The translations under genes were made by a program, and so were the position numbers. Shown piece after piece: positions 51,922-60,880 of a DNA stretch of 64,000 bases (positions are counted from its first letter, which is position 1; each line of letters begins with the position of its first letter). This DNA comes from Arthrobacter sp. YD4. GTDB lineage: Bacteria > Actinomycetota > Actinomycetes > Actinomycetales > Micrococcaceae. The DNA is taken from NCBI RefSeq assembly GCF_030410515.1, contig NZ_JAUHHD010000006.1, forward strand, positions 1 to 64,000, written 5' to 3'. A model generated the notes under the pieces. That model searched no databases and was not told the DNA's origin. It saw nothing but the letters and a program-made list of their open reading frames with translations.

Positions 51922-52503
51922 CTATCCGGGCTCCCGCACGTCCTGGACCACCTCGTTATGGCGCAGGAACCAGGGCTTGAACGGCGGGTCGAACCGGGCG
52001 AACCGCGGCGGTCCCACGGGGGTGAGGCCGGCGAGGCCCAGCGCCGCGTGCAGGCCCTCGAGGCGGCGCCGGAACGCGTCCTCGGTTCCGGCGCCGGAGA
52101 ACCGGACGGCCGCGGCCAGGGACCCGGGCACGGAACGGATGTGCACCTCGGGGCTGGTGGGCACCGGCGCCGTCTCCGCCGTCATACCGGCCGGGAGCAC
52201 GAACGCCACGGCGAAGTCCGCCGGGCCGTCGCTGCCGGGCAGCGGACCCTGCTGCAGCACGGGTGCGGTCATGGCGATTTTCTGCCCGGATCCGGAAGCC
52301 TGCAGTACCGGGGCGGTCATGGCCACCTTCTGCCCGGCGGTGTTGGCGCCGCTGATGTAATTGAAGAGGTAGCGGAAGGCCGCGTTTCCGGCCCGGTCGA
52401 ACCGGGCGTTGACCTGCACCTCGGCGACAACATGGGCGGGGTAGCGGCGGAGTTCGAAGTGCGGATAGCTCCGCACCAGGTCAAAGGGCTGCTGTTCGGT
52501 CAT
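51922..52503 (-). CDS. SOUL heme-binding family protein
   Basis: The 193-residue product has the SOUL signature: FDLVRSYPHFELRRYPAHVVAEVQV, AFRYLFNYISGAN, KVAMTAPVLQ, VAFVLPAGM and a C-terminal NEVVQDV-type strand (RFDPPFKPWFLRHNEV). The TAPV(L/I) segment occurs twice (KVAMTAPVLQ and KIAMTAPVLQ), a small internal duplication. Family members bind heme or porphyrins; a bacterial role is unclear. It is in the same direction as tex, 14 bp upstream of it, so co-transcription is likely. Confidence 0.88.
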   Translation of the reverse strand: MTEQQPFDLVRSYPHFELRRYPAHVVAEVQVNARFDRAGNAAFRYLFNYISGANTAGQKVAMTAPVLQASGSGQKIAMTAPVLQQGPLPGSDGPADFAVAFVLPAGMTAETAPVPTSPEVHIRSVPGSLAAAVRFSGAGTEDAFRRRLEGLHAALGLAGLTPVGPPRFARFDPPFKPWFLRHNEVVQDVREPG

Positions 52504-52639
52504 GGTAATCCGACCCTACGCCGGTCCTCGCGGCGCGGCCAGACCTGGCCGCGTGCCAGGGGCCCGGCGGCTTTGTTGTCGGTGGGCTTTGGTAGCTTGG
52601 CAAAAGAGGCACGGCGGACAGAGACGAGGCGGGGACACA

Positions 52640-55600
52640 GTGTTTTTCCTTGAACCGGAAGTACCCGGCGCGGCCCCGGACCTGGTCTACTCCGCGAGCG
52701 ACCTGGTGGTGGCCGCAGAGTGCGAGTATCAGCTGCTGCGCAAGCTGGACGAGAAGCTCGGCCGGGCGGCGAAGGCCGACTTCGGCCCGGACGAGATGCT
52801 CCGGCACGCGGCTGCGCTGGGCGACGTGCACGAACACAAGGTGCTGGACACCTTCGTCGCGGAGTTCGGCCCCTGGGATGCTGCCTGCGGGGCCGGGGTG
52901 TACGACGTCGTTCCCGCCGAGGGCATGGAGCGCGCCACCCTGGTGGCCAAGCACGAGGAGTCGATCGCAGCGCTGCGGGCCGGCGCCGGCGTCGTCTTCC
53001 AGGCCGCCTTCTTCGACGGGCAGTTCCACGGCCGCTCCGATTTCCTGGTCCGTCAGGACGACGGTGCCTACGCGGTGTTCGACACCAAGCTGGCCCGCCA
53101 CGCCAAGGTGACCGCCCTGCTGCAGCTGGCCGCCTACGGTGACCAGCTGCTCAAGGCCGGGATCGACGTCGCCCCGAACGTCACCCTGGTCCTCGGCGCC
53201 ACCGTGCCGTTGCCCGGCGGCGGCTTCGACTACGTCCGCAGCCACCACAAGCTGGCGGAGATACTGCCGGTTTTCCGGGAACGGCGCGAACGGTTCCTTA
53301 CCCTGACCGGGGCGCACGCGGCCCGGCCCGGGCCCGTCGCCTGGGGCGCGGAGGGGATCAGCGCCTGCGGACGCTGCGACTACTGCCGGGAGCAGGTGGC
53401 CGCCACGGACGACCTGCTGCTCGTGGCGCGGATGAACGCGGTGCAGCGGAAAAACCTGCACGCACTGGGCATTTTCACGGTGGCGCAGCTCGCGGAGGCC
53501 AACCTGACCGGCGCCTCCTCCACGCTGCTGCGGCTGCAGGAACAGGCCCGGATCCAGAGCGGGCGCGGCCCGGTAGACGGGGAGGTCACTTACCGCAAGG
53601 ACGGCGAGGAGCACACGCTGCGCTACGCCGTGCTGGGTCAGAACACGCTGGCGGAACTGCCGCCGCCCAGCCCCGGGGACATCTTCTTCGACTTCGAGGG
53701 CGACCCGCTCTGGCAGGACGCGGCCACCGGGATATGGGGGCTGGAATACCTCTTCGGCGTCATCGAGGCGCCCGTCTCGCCCGGCGTACCGGGGGTCTTC
53801 CGTCCGTTCTGGGCACACAGCCGGGAGGCGGAGAAGCAGGCGTTCCTGGACTTCCTGGACTACGTCGAGAAGCGCCGCAGCGAGTTTCCCGACATGCACG
53901 TCTACCACTACGCGCCGTACGAGAAAACGGCGCTGCGGAAGCTCTCGGTGCAGCACGTCGCCGGCGAGGACACCGTGGACCAGTGGCTGCGCGACGGACT
54001 GCTGGTGGACCTGTACCAGACGGTCCGCAACAGCATTCGGATCTCGGAGAACTCCTACAGCATCAAGCGGCTCGAGCCGCTCTACATGGGCAGCAACCTC
54101 CGCACCGGGGACGTCAAGGACGCGGGCGCCTCCGTGGTGGCCTACGCCCAGTACTGCGAGGCTCGCGACGCCGGACGGGACGAGGAGGCGGCGGCGATCC
54201 TGGCCGGGATCTCGGACTACAACGAGTACGACTGCCTCTCGACCTTGGAGCTGCGGGACTGGCTGCTGCGGCGGGCGGCCGAACGCGGCATCTCCCCCGC
54301 GGCGGACGGTACGGACGGTCCGGCGACGGCTGGCGACGGCTCGGCTGCGGGGTCCGGCTCCGCTGGAGCGGTAGCTGCCGACGCCGGCGGAGATGAGACG
54401 GGTGCCGCGGAGCCGGTGGGCCCGGCCGAAGCTACACTCCTCCGTTTCGCCGCACCCGACTCGGGCCTGGCAGAGGACGACCGCAAGGCCGTCGCCATGC
54501 TGGCCGCCGCCGTCAGTTACCACCGGAGGGAACGGAAATCGTTCTGGTGGGCTCATTTCGACCGGTGCGAACTGGGACCGGAGACCCATGGTGAAGACCG
54601 GAACGTCTTCCTGGTCGAAACCGCGGAGATCCTGGACGACTGGCATCAGGAAGGCCGGAAACTGCCGGAGCGCCGGGTGAAGTTGACCGGCACCATCAGC
54701 CCGGGATCGGACCTGCGCGAGGGCAGCAAGTGGTTCCGGATGTACGGCCGCCCGCTGCCCGCCGGACTTGAAAGCACCGGCAAGAGCGGGACCGGCCGCA
54801 ACGGCTGGTTCGGCACCGAAGTCCTGGAACTGGGCGACGAGGACGGCAAGGACACGGTCATCATCCGGGACCGGCTGCACCGAAACATCGAGCCTTACGC
54901 TGACCTGCCGATCGCGCTCACCGAGGACCAGCCGATCGCCACCAAGAGCCTGGAGCAGGCGCTGGAAACGTTGGCCGCCGACGTCGCCGCGGGGCTGGAG
55001 TCGGGAACCCTACCGCGGCACCCGGCCCTCGATCTCGTCCGCAGGCTGCCGCCCCGGCTGGCTGGAGGCTCACCGTTGCCGCAGCCCGGAGAGGGGCCGG
55101 ACCGGTTTATCGACGCCATCACCGGCGCCGTGCTGGGTCTGGACCGCTCCTACCTTGCCGTGCAGGGCCCTCCCGGGACGGGAAAGACCTACGTGGGTGC
55201 CCGCGTCATCGCCCGGCTGGTCGAGCGCGGCTGGAAGATCGGCGTCGTCGGACAATCCCACTCCGTGGTGGAGCACCTCCTCGGCACCGCCATTTCGGCC
55301 GGCGTGAGCCCCGCCCTCGTGGCCAAGGACGTGAAGCACTCCGAGCCGCTCCCCTGGGAGGCCCGGAGCGCCAAGGACGTGTCCGCGCTACTCGCCTCGC
55401 GGGGTGGGGCTCTGATCGGCGGCACCGCCTGGACCCTAACCGGCGCCACTGTCCCGGCTGGAGCCCTGGACCTGCTGGTGATCGACGAGGCCGGGCAGTT
55501 CTCGTTGGCCAACACCCTGGCGGTGGCCCAGGCCAGCAGCAGACTCTTGCTGCTCGGCGACCCGCAGCAACTGCCGCAGGTCAGCCAGGGCCAGCACCCG

Positions 55601-56293
55601 GAGCCCGTGGACGAATCGGCGCTCGGCTGGATCTCAGCGGGGCACGCGACACTCCCGCCGGAGCTCGGCTACTTCCTGGCCGACTCCTGGCGGATGAACT
55701 CGGCGCTCTGCCGGGCCGTCTCGGAGCTCGCCTACGACGGCCGCCTGCGGTCGGCGCCGGCAGCCGACCAGCGCCACCTCGACGGGGTCCCGGCCGGAAT
55801 CGAGACGGTCATGGTCCCGCACGCCGGCAACACCACCTCGTCCGCGGAGGAAGCGGCGGAGGTCGTCCGCCAGTTCCGGCGGCACCTCGGCCTGATGTGG
55901 CACACCCCGGAAGAGAGCCGGCCGTTGGGGACAGCGGACATCCTGGTGGTGGCCGCCTACAACGCGCAGGTCAACCTCATCCGCGAGGCGCTGAGCCGTG
56001 CCGGCCTGGGCGGGGTCCGGGTGGGCACGGTGGACAAGTTCCAGGGCCAGGAGGCGGCGGTGGTGCTGGTGTCGATGGCCTGCTCGGCCGTGGCCGACGC
56101 ACCGCGCGGCATGGAATTCCTGCTTTCCCGCAACCGGATCAACGTGGCCGTGTCCCGGGGGCAGTGGCGCGCCGTGATCGTCCGGTCGCCGGAACTGACC
56201 CACTATCTGCCGCCGCAGCCGGCGTCGCTGGAGCAACTGGGAAGCTTCATTGCCCTGTGTCAGCGCTCGGTGGGGACCGGTACCTGCGGTTAA
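52640..56293 (+). CDS. TM0106-family nuclease fused to an SF1 helicase
   Basis: The 1217-residue product has an N-terminal RecB-like nuclease of the TM0106 type (ALGDVHEHKVLDTFVAEFG, HGRSDFLVRQDDGAYAVFDTKLARHAK with Asp and Lys of the catalytic site, CGRCDYCREQVAATDDLLLVARM with Cys ligands). An RNase H-like exonuclease region follows (DIFFDFEGDPLWQD, YNEYDCLSTLELRDWL). The C-terminal SF1 helicase carries QGPPGTGKTYVGARV, VIDEAGQFSLA, VDKFQGQEAAVVLVSM and INVAVSRGQWRAVIV. It probably processes DNA or RNA-DNA ends; a biological role is unproven. GTG 52640 opens the conserved FFLEPEV block. Confidence 0.9.
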   Translation: MFFLEPEVPGAAPDLVYSASDLVVAAECEYQLLRKLDEKLGRAAKADFGPDEMLRHAAALGDVHEHKVLDTFVAEFGPWDAACGAGVYDVVPAEGMERATLVAKHEESIAALRAGAGVVFQAAFFDGQFHGRSDFLVRQDDGAYAVFDTKLARHAKVTALLQLAAYGDQLLKAGIDVAPNVTLVLGATVPLPGGGFDYVRSHHKLAEILPVFRERRERFLTLTGAHAARPGPVAWGAEGISACGRCDYCREQVAATDDLLLVARMNAVQRKNLHALGIFTVAQLAEANLTGASSTLLRLQEQARIQSGRGPVDGEVTYRKDGEEHTLRYAVLGQNTLAELPPPSPGDIFFDFEGDPLWQDAATGIWGLEYLFGVIEAPVSPGVPGVFRPFWAHSREAEKQAFLDFLDYVEKRRSEFPDMHVYHYAPYEKTALRKLSVQHVAGEDTVDQWLRDGLLVDLYQTVRNSIRISENSYSIKRLEPLYMGSNLRTGDVKDAGASVVAYAQYCEARDAGRDEEAAAILAGISDYNEYDCLSTLELRDWLLRRAAERGISPAADGTDGPATAGDGSAAGSGSAGAVAADAGGDETGAAEPVGPAEATLLRFAAPDSGLAEDDRKAVAMLAAAVSYHRRERKSFWWAHFDRCELGPETHGEDRNVFLVETAEILDDWHQEGRKLPERRVKLTGTISPGSDLREGSKWFRMYGRPLPAGLESTGKSGTGRNGWFGTEVLELGDEDGKDTVIIRDRLHRNIEPYADLPIALTEDQPIATKSLEQALETLAADVAAGLESGTLPRHPALDLVRRLPPRLAGGSPLPQPGEGPDRFIDAITGAVLGLDRSYLAVQGPPGTGKTYVGARVIARLVERGWKIGVVGQSHSVVEHLLGTAISAGVSPALVAKDVKHSEPLPWEARSAKDVSALLASRGGALIGGTAWTLTGATVPAGALDLLVIDEAGQFSLANTLAVAQASSRLLLLGDPQQLPQVSQGQHPEPVDESALGWISAGHATLPPELGYFLADSWRMNSALCRAVSELAYDGRLRSAPAADQRHLDGVPAGIETVMVPHAGNTTSSAEEAAEVVRQFRRHLGLMWHTPEESRPLGTADILVVAAYNAQVNLIREALSRAGLGGVRVGTVDKFQGQEAAVVLVSMACSAVADAPRGMEFLLSRNRINVAVSRGQWRAVIVRSPELTHYLPPQPASLEQLGSFIALCQRSVGTGTCG

Positions 56294-56297
56294 ACGC

Positions 56298-56336
56298 CAG
56301 GCGGCGGGGAGGAAGGCACTTCCTCTCCGCCGCCTG
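56298..56336. terminator. Bidirectional hairpin terminator
   Basis: A 17-bp stem (56298-56314 with 56320-56336, one G-U pair) with a 5-nt loop lies between the convergent helicase and Old Yellow Enzyme genes. Confidence 0.75.
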
Positions 56337-56369
56337 CTGGCGCCCCGTTGCATTCGGGGCCGCCGGGAT

Positions 56370-57440
56370 TTAGTTCTGGTAGAACGGGTAATCCGTGTAA
56401 CCCTCGGCGCCGTCGGCGTAGAACGTGGACTGGTCCGGCTCGTTGACCGGCAGCCCTTCACGCCAGCGGCGGGCCAGGTCCGGGTTCGCGATGGCCGGGC
56501 GGCCCACGACGACGGCGTCGGCGTGGCCGTCGGCGACCAGCGAGACGGCCTCGTCACGGGTGGTGATGACGCCGAAGCCCGTGTTCAGCAGGAACGGGCC
56601 GTCGAAGCGGGCGCGCAGGTCCTTGACCAGCTCACTGTCGGCGTCCTTGTGCAGGACGCTCAGGTAAGCCAGCTTCAGCGGCGAAAGGGCGTCCACCAGG
56701 ATGCCGTACGTTTCGCGGACGTCAACTGCATCGGTCTCGGTGGCACCCTGGACGTTGTGCTCCGGGGAGATGCGGATGCCCACGCGGTCCGCGCCCACGG
56801 CGTCGACGACGGCCTGGGCCACCTCGATGACGAAGCGTGCGCGGTTCTCGGGGGAACCACCGTAGATGTCATCGCGCTGGTTGGCGGCGGGGGTCAGGAA
56901 TTCGTGCAGCAGGTAGCCGTTTGCCGAGTGCAGCTCGACGCCGTCGAAGCCCGCCTCGATGGCGTTGCGGGATGCGCGGACGAATTCGTCGCGGATAGAC
57001 GGCAGTTCGTCGGTGGTGAGGGCGCGCGGTACCGGGAAGGACTGCTTGCCTTCGTAGGTGCGAGTGACGCCGTCGATCGCGATGGCGCTGGGGGCGACGA
57101 CCTCGTGGCCGCCGGTGGTGGCCTCGTGGGTGACACGGCCGGCGTGCATGACCTGGGCGAAAATGCGGCCGCCCTCAGCGTGAACGGCGGCGGTGACGTC
57201 GGCCCAGCCCTTGAGCTGTTCCTCGGTGACCAGGCCGGGCTGGCCCGGGAATCCACGGCCGGCTTCGCTGGGGTACGTGCCCTCGCTGACGATCAGGCCG
57301 AGCGATGCGCGCTGCCGGTAGTGCTCAGCCACCAGCGGGCCCGGGACGCCTTCCTTGCCGGAGCGCAGGCGAGTCAGCGGCGCCATGACGAGTCGGTTCG
57401 GGAGCTCCATTTGGCCAACGGTCAAAGTGGAAAACAGCAT
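56370..57440 (-). CDS. Old Yellow Enzyme family alkene reductase (NemA-like)
   Basis: The 356-residue product is an FMN TIM barrel with MAPLTRLRS, AQVMHAGRVTHE, DGVELHSANGYLLHEFLTPAANQRDD (the His-Asn substrate pair), ENRARFVIEVAQAVVDAVGADRVGIRISPEH and VVVGRPAIANPDLARRWREG. It reduces activated C=C bonds and nitro compounds with NADPH. The start is ATG 57440, with AAAGGAAC upstream; the longer frame adds 18 residues without similarity. Confidence 0.93.
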   Translation of the reverse strand: MLFSTLTVGQMELPNRLVMAPLTRLRSGKEGVPGPLVAEHYRQRASLGLIVSEGTYPSEAGRGFPGQPGLVTEEQLKGWADVTAAVHAEGGRIFAQVMHAGRVTHEATTGGHEVVAPSAIAIDGVTRTYEGKQSFPVPRALTTDELPSIRDEFVRASRNAIEAGFDGVELHSANGYLLHEFLTPAANQRDDIYGGSPENRARFVIEVAQAVVDAVGADRVGIRISPEHNVQGATETDAVDVRETYGILVDALSPLKLAYLSVLHKDADSELVKDLRARFDGPFLLNTGFGVITTRDEAVSLVADGHADAVVVGRPAIANPDLARRWREGLPVNEPDQSTFYADGAEGYTDYPFYQN

Positions 57441-57566
57441 GCGCGGTTCCTTTCGCTGTGGATGATGTCCACGTAGAACAGCAAGGAGGCGCATGCAACT
57501 ATTCCGGCTGAGACTCGAATCACTTTCCGGCCGGGGTCAGAGGGCGATCAGGGCGACGGCGGCCTG

Positions 57567-58502
57567 TCAGGGGGACGGCGGGGCTCCGGCGGGACAGCCC
57601 TGGCCTTGCGGGTTGCGGAGGCAGTCGTCGGCAAAGTTCCGGGTGATGGACCGCCACACGCTGACAGTCTGCGAGGGACCGCTGAACTGCCCCTGCCCGG
57701 GGATGGGCAGCGGCGGCCCGCCGTTGACCGAGTACGTTCCCTGGAAGTGGGTGGTGAGAACGACGCCGAAGTCACCGGTCTCGGCGTAGGCGTGACTGGT
57801 GGAGGTCTTCTCTCCCCAGCGTTCCTGCGGCAGCGGGCCGCCGGCCGCCGGGGTGGGTCCCAGCGAGGTGCCGTCGCCGTACGTCCAGGTGTACTGGACG
57901 GGTGTCGCGGTGACATGGACGGCCTGATTCAGAATGGTGATGTCGAACTGCTGCGCCGCCGACTGGGCGAAGAAATTGGTTTCGGCTCCGCGGAGCGTAT
58001 GCGGGCTGGGTTGTGCGGTGGCCTGCCCGGGATTGATCGCCAACTTCTGGAACTCGGTCTGGATCATCGCGGCGATGCGCGGCAGCAGATCCGCCGGTTT
58101 TGGATCGAAGAGACAAGTTGGCCCGGAGTGGAAGCTCCACACCGGATTGGGCACGCCCGCCGGCGCTTTGAGCCACACCACGGGAATTCCCGGTTTGCCG
58201 TCGGGCCCGGATTTGCAGTCGACCAGGTCGCCAAGGCAGACGGTATCGAACTCTCCACCGCCAAGATGACATTGGAGTTCGTATTTGTATTGGTAGGGGT
58301 CGTTTGCCAATGCACCGGGCTGAGCCCAAAGGAAGTTCCCTGTTTCTGGATCGACCATCCAGCCGCCAACATCGACTGTGTCGTCGCCCCAGTCACCAGT
58401 TATTGGCGGAGTTGGTGCTTCTGAGATCGGGCTAAAGGGCGTCCAATGTAGCGCCACAGCACATATGACAAGTCTTAGTGCAGAGGCCAATAAATTTGCC
58501 AC
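57567..58502 (-). CDS. Exported PKD-like domain protein, hypothetical
   Basis: The 311-residue product has a short hydrophobic N-terminus (LLASALRLVICAVALHW) that may be a signal peptide or anchor. A Trp/Gly/Asp-rich region with Cys pairs (YELQCHLGGGEFDTVCLGDLVDC) follows, then a C-terminal PKD-like beta domain (YTWTYGDGTSLGPT, SHAYAETGDFGVVLTTHFQG). It starts with GTG 3 nt after the stop of the DUF6318 lipoprotein gene, so the two are coupled. Likely cell-surface; function unknown. Pairs of this kind occur in Arthrobacter. Confidence 0.72.
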   Translation of the reverse strand: MANLLASALRLVICAVALHWTPFSPISEAPTPPITGDWGDDTVDVGGWMVDPETGNFLWAQPGALANDPYQYKYELQCHLGGGEFDTVCLGDLVDCKSGPDGKPGIPVVWLKAPAGVPNPVWSFHSGPTCLFDPKPADLLPRIAAMIQTEFQKLAINPGQATAQPSPHTLRGAETNFFAQSAAQQFDITILNQAVHVTATPVQYTWTYGDGTSLGPTPAAGGPLPQERWGEKTSTSHAYAETGDFGVVLTTHFQGTYSVNGGPPLPIPGQGQFSGPSQTVSVWRSITRNFADDCLRNPQGQGCPAGAPPSP

Positions 58503-58505
58503 GGC

Positions 58506-59165
58506 TTAGCCAACAATGCGTTGAATGTTGTTGACGAACCACGCCCCTTGTCGAAACACCGCCAGCATCAAGTTTCCAGAGTCGTCGGGCTTGGGATCGG
58601 AGCGAAACAGACTTCCGTCAGCGTTGTAATAAGAAATTGCCGACTGCGAAACCTGGATTGCCACTTGGTAGTTTCCGTCCGGCGCAACCCTGAACGTCGT
58701 ACTAACGGACGGAGTCTGAGTCCGCCCGCCGGCTAGCCACCGCCCCTCGGCATGCCAACCGGAGATGACGGCTTTAGCTTTCTCGCATGATCGACAATCG
58801 ACACTGGTCATCGCATCCAGCCGGCTCACATCTCCGGTCTCGTAGCCGTAGCTGAGCACCTCGAACCAGTACTTCGCGAAGGCCTCGAGTCCTTCCTTGG
58901 TCTCGGCTTTGGCGGCCTCGGGTAAGACCGGGACGGGGACATTCTGGGCGCGGCCGGAGGCATCGGCCGGTTTGTAGGCGGGAGCGGCAGTGGGCGTGGC
59001 CGACGTCGTTCCCGGCGATGCGGACGCGGTCGACTCCACGGGGGCCGCCGTCGTCGGCGCCGGCGGGGACTGTCCGCCCGAGCAGGCCGTCGTACCGACC
59101 AGGGCGGCAAGAAAGAGGGCGGCTGCGGCGCTGAGCCGGCGGGGCATTGGACTATGAAATGGCAT
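58506..59165 (-). CDS. DUF6318 family lipoprotein
   Basis: The 219-residue product has a lipoprotein-type signal (PRRLSAAAALFLAALVGTTACSGG; the lipobox TTAC is somewhat atypical at position -3). A Pro/Thr/Ser/Ala-rich linker of about 50 residues follows, then the DUF6318 domain (AFAKYWFEVLSYGYETGDVSRLDAMTSVDCRSCEKAK...). ATG 59165 has GGGGGA upstream. It is exported and anchored to the membrane. It is the first gene of a two-gene unit with the PKD-like protein. Confidence 0.85.
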   Translation of the reverse strand: MPFHSPMPRRLSAAAALFLAALVGTTACSGGQSPPAPTTAAPVESTASASPGTTSATPTAAPAYKPADASGRAQNVPVPVLPEAAKAETKEGLEAFAKYWFEVLSYGYETGDVSRLDAMTSVDCRSCEKAKAVISGWHAEGRWLAGGRTQTPSVSTTFRVAPDGNYQVAIQVSQSAISYYNADGSLFRSDPKPDDSGNLMLAVFRQGAWFVNNIQRIVG

Positions 59166-59344
59166 GTTCAGCTGATCCCCCAATAGAAAATCATGACGCC
59201 TGAAATCCAAACAATGCCTAAGGGTAACTGAACCGCAGGCCCCCGGTAAGAGTTATCCACAGATCATTCGGACCGCCCACATCCCGGCCAAACAGTTCCT
59301 TTCGGCCTCTGGCGTCCCTCTACGCCGGATAGAAGAATGGGCCC

Positions 59345-59779
59345 ATGATGTTCGAACACGCTGAAGGTCAACCGATCCTGACTCTGACCGAGGATCAATG
59401 TTGGAAACTCGTCGAGGGCACCAAGCACGGGCGTCTGGTGGTCACCGTCGGCGGCGAGCCGGACATCTTCCCGGTGAATTACGCCGTCGCAGACCGAAAG
59501 CTTTATCTCCGCACCGCCCCCGGCAATAAACTTGCCGAGCTGACCATCAACGCCAAGGTCCTCTTCGAAACAGACGGCATCCTCTCCGAAGAAGCGTGGT
59601 CGGTGGTGGTGCGCGGCACGGCCCGCACCCTGGAACACTCCGCCGAGATCGCCGCCGCAGAGGCCTTAAAGCTCAAGCCCTGGGTCCCCACCCTCAAGGA
59701 CTTCTACGTCGAGATCGCCCCCACCGCCGTCAGTGGACGCCACTTCCAGTTCGGCGAACATCCGGAACGGGACATCTAA
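59345..59779 (+). CDS. Pyridoxamine 5'-phosphate oxidase-fold flavoprotein (split-barrel)
   Basis: The 144-residue product is a split beta-barrel of the PPOX/nitroimidazole-reductase-like class: it has LVEGTKHGRLVVTVGGEPDIFPVNYAVADRK and KVLFETDGILSEEAWSVVVRGTARTL. Members bind FMN, F420 or heme. No substrate can be assigned. Two adjacent ATG codons (59345, 59348) could start it. The next gene, vsr, has its own promoter. Confidence 0.88.
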   Translation: MMFEHAEGQPILTLTEDQCWKLVEGTKHGRLVVTVGGEPDIFPVNYAVADRKLYLRTAPGNKLAELTINAKVLFETDGILSEEAWSVVVRGTARTLEHSAEIAAAEALKLKPWVPTLKDFYVEIAPTAVSGRHFQFGEHPERDI

Positions 59780-59841
59780 GGCCGAGCCGCAGGAAGAACC
59801 AACCACCAGAGGCAGGGCCGGCCGCAGCCGGCAGCCCTGCC

Positions 59842-59847
59842 TAGACT
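59842..59847 (+). promoter_or_regulatory. Leaderless -10 box of vsr
   Basis: TAGACT is followed by 6 nt and ATG 59854 without a ribosome site, which suggests leaderless transcription of vsr. Confidence 0.5.
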
Positions 59848-59853
59848 TAACGC

Positions 59854-60366
59854 ATGGCGGACAGTCTGACCCCGGAGCGGCGCAGCTGGAACATGTCCCG
59901 CATCCGGGGCAAGAACACCAAACCAGAGCTCCTGGTCCGAAGGCTGCTGCACGCCAAGGGCTACCGCTACCGCCTCCACGGCACCGCCCGGGGCGGCAAG
60001 CTCCCGGGCAACCCGGACCTCGTATTCGCCGGCCGGCGCAAGGTCGTCTTCGTCAACGGCTGCTTCTGGCATTTCCACGACTGCCGCGTGGGCCAGCACG
60101 CACCCAAGAGCAACGCCGAATTCTGGGACACCAAACGCAGCCGCACGAAGGCCCGCGACGCCGAACAGCGCCAGCGGCTCGAAGACCTGGGCTGGGAGGT
60201 CCTCACCCTCTGGGAGTGCCGCATCAAAGATCTCCCCGCGCTGGAAGCCGAGCTGGAATCCTTCCTCGGCCCGGAAACGGCCGGCACCACAAAGCACCGC
60301 GCCCCCGGCGCCGACGTGACGCACGACACGCCGCCGAACCCTTCGAGGACCGCCTCCGCGTCCTAG
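59854..60366 (+). CDS. vsr: Very-short-patch-repair endonuclease
   Basis: This 170-residue Vsr enzyme has RSWNMSRIRGKNTKPELLVRR, the catalytic Asp in NPDLVFAGRRKVVFVNGCFWH, and the zinc-binding Cys/His set (GCFWHFHDCR...). It nicks 5' of the T in T:G mismatches that arise from deaminated 5-methylcytosine in CCWGG-like sites. In E. coli it overlaps dcm; here it neighbours McrBC and is 42 kb from the Dcm-type methyltransferase. A C-terminal tail of about 35 residues is extra. Confidence 0.93.
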   Translation: MADSLTPERRSWNMSRIRGKNTKPELLVRRLLHAKGYRYRLHGTARGGKLPGNPDLVFAGRRKVVFVNGCFWHFHDCRVGQHAPKSNAEFWDTKRSRTKARDAEQRQRLEDLGWEVLTLWECRIKDLPALEAELESFLGPETAGTTKHRAPGADVTHDTPPNPSRTASAS

Positions 60367-60607
60367 GCCCTACCGGCCGGTAATCTCGGCTTCGCCGGCA
60401 CTGCCCCAGCGCCGGTTTGCTGCAACCCGCCGTCGTGGATTTGTGACGATTTCGGGGGAACTGATCTGTGCCGGTATGCTCGCGACGGAAATATCTGGAC
60501 TATGCCCAGAGACAGTCTTGCGCACCTGGGCTAAACTCGGCATTCGGGGAACTAGGACTCTATCGGTCAGTACGTGGGGGTACTACTCACTCCTCAGGAG
60601 AAGCACG

Positions 60608-60865
60608 ATGCCACACCTATTGTTGTCCACCGAGGCCCGCCCGCTGCACGCGGTTCGCAGTCCGGAGGCCGCGTCGGAGCTCGATCCCCTCCGCAGGCAG
60701 GTGACCGACATCATCGACGCCATTCTTTCCGACGAGAACCCCGACGAGGCACTCGTCCGCGAACGTCTCCGCCAGCACGTGGCGGACAATCCGGGCCAGC
60801 CCGAGAAGGCCCTGCTGAACCACCTGCTCTCGGTTTCCACCACCGTGCAGGACGGCACGGCCTAA
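60608..60865 (+). CDS. Small hypothetical protein
   Basis: The 85-residue product is all helical and acidic in its middle (DIIDAILSDENPDEALVRERLRQHV). No family is recognised. The ribosome site AGGAGAAG precedes ATG 60608. It lies between vsr and the convergent mcrC and may be a part of the defence group or merely a neighbour. Confidence 0.6.
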   Translation: MPHLLLSTEARPLHAVRSPEAASELDPLRRQVTDIIDAILSDENPDEALVRERLRQHVADNPGQPEKALLNHLLSVSTTVQDGTA

Positions 60866-60880
60866 CCACAGGCCACCGGC

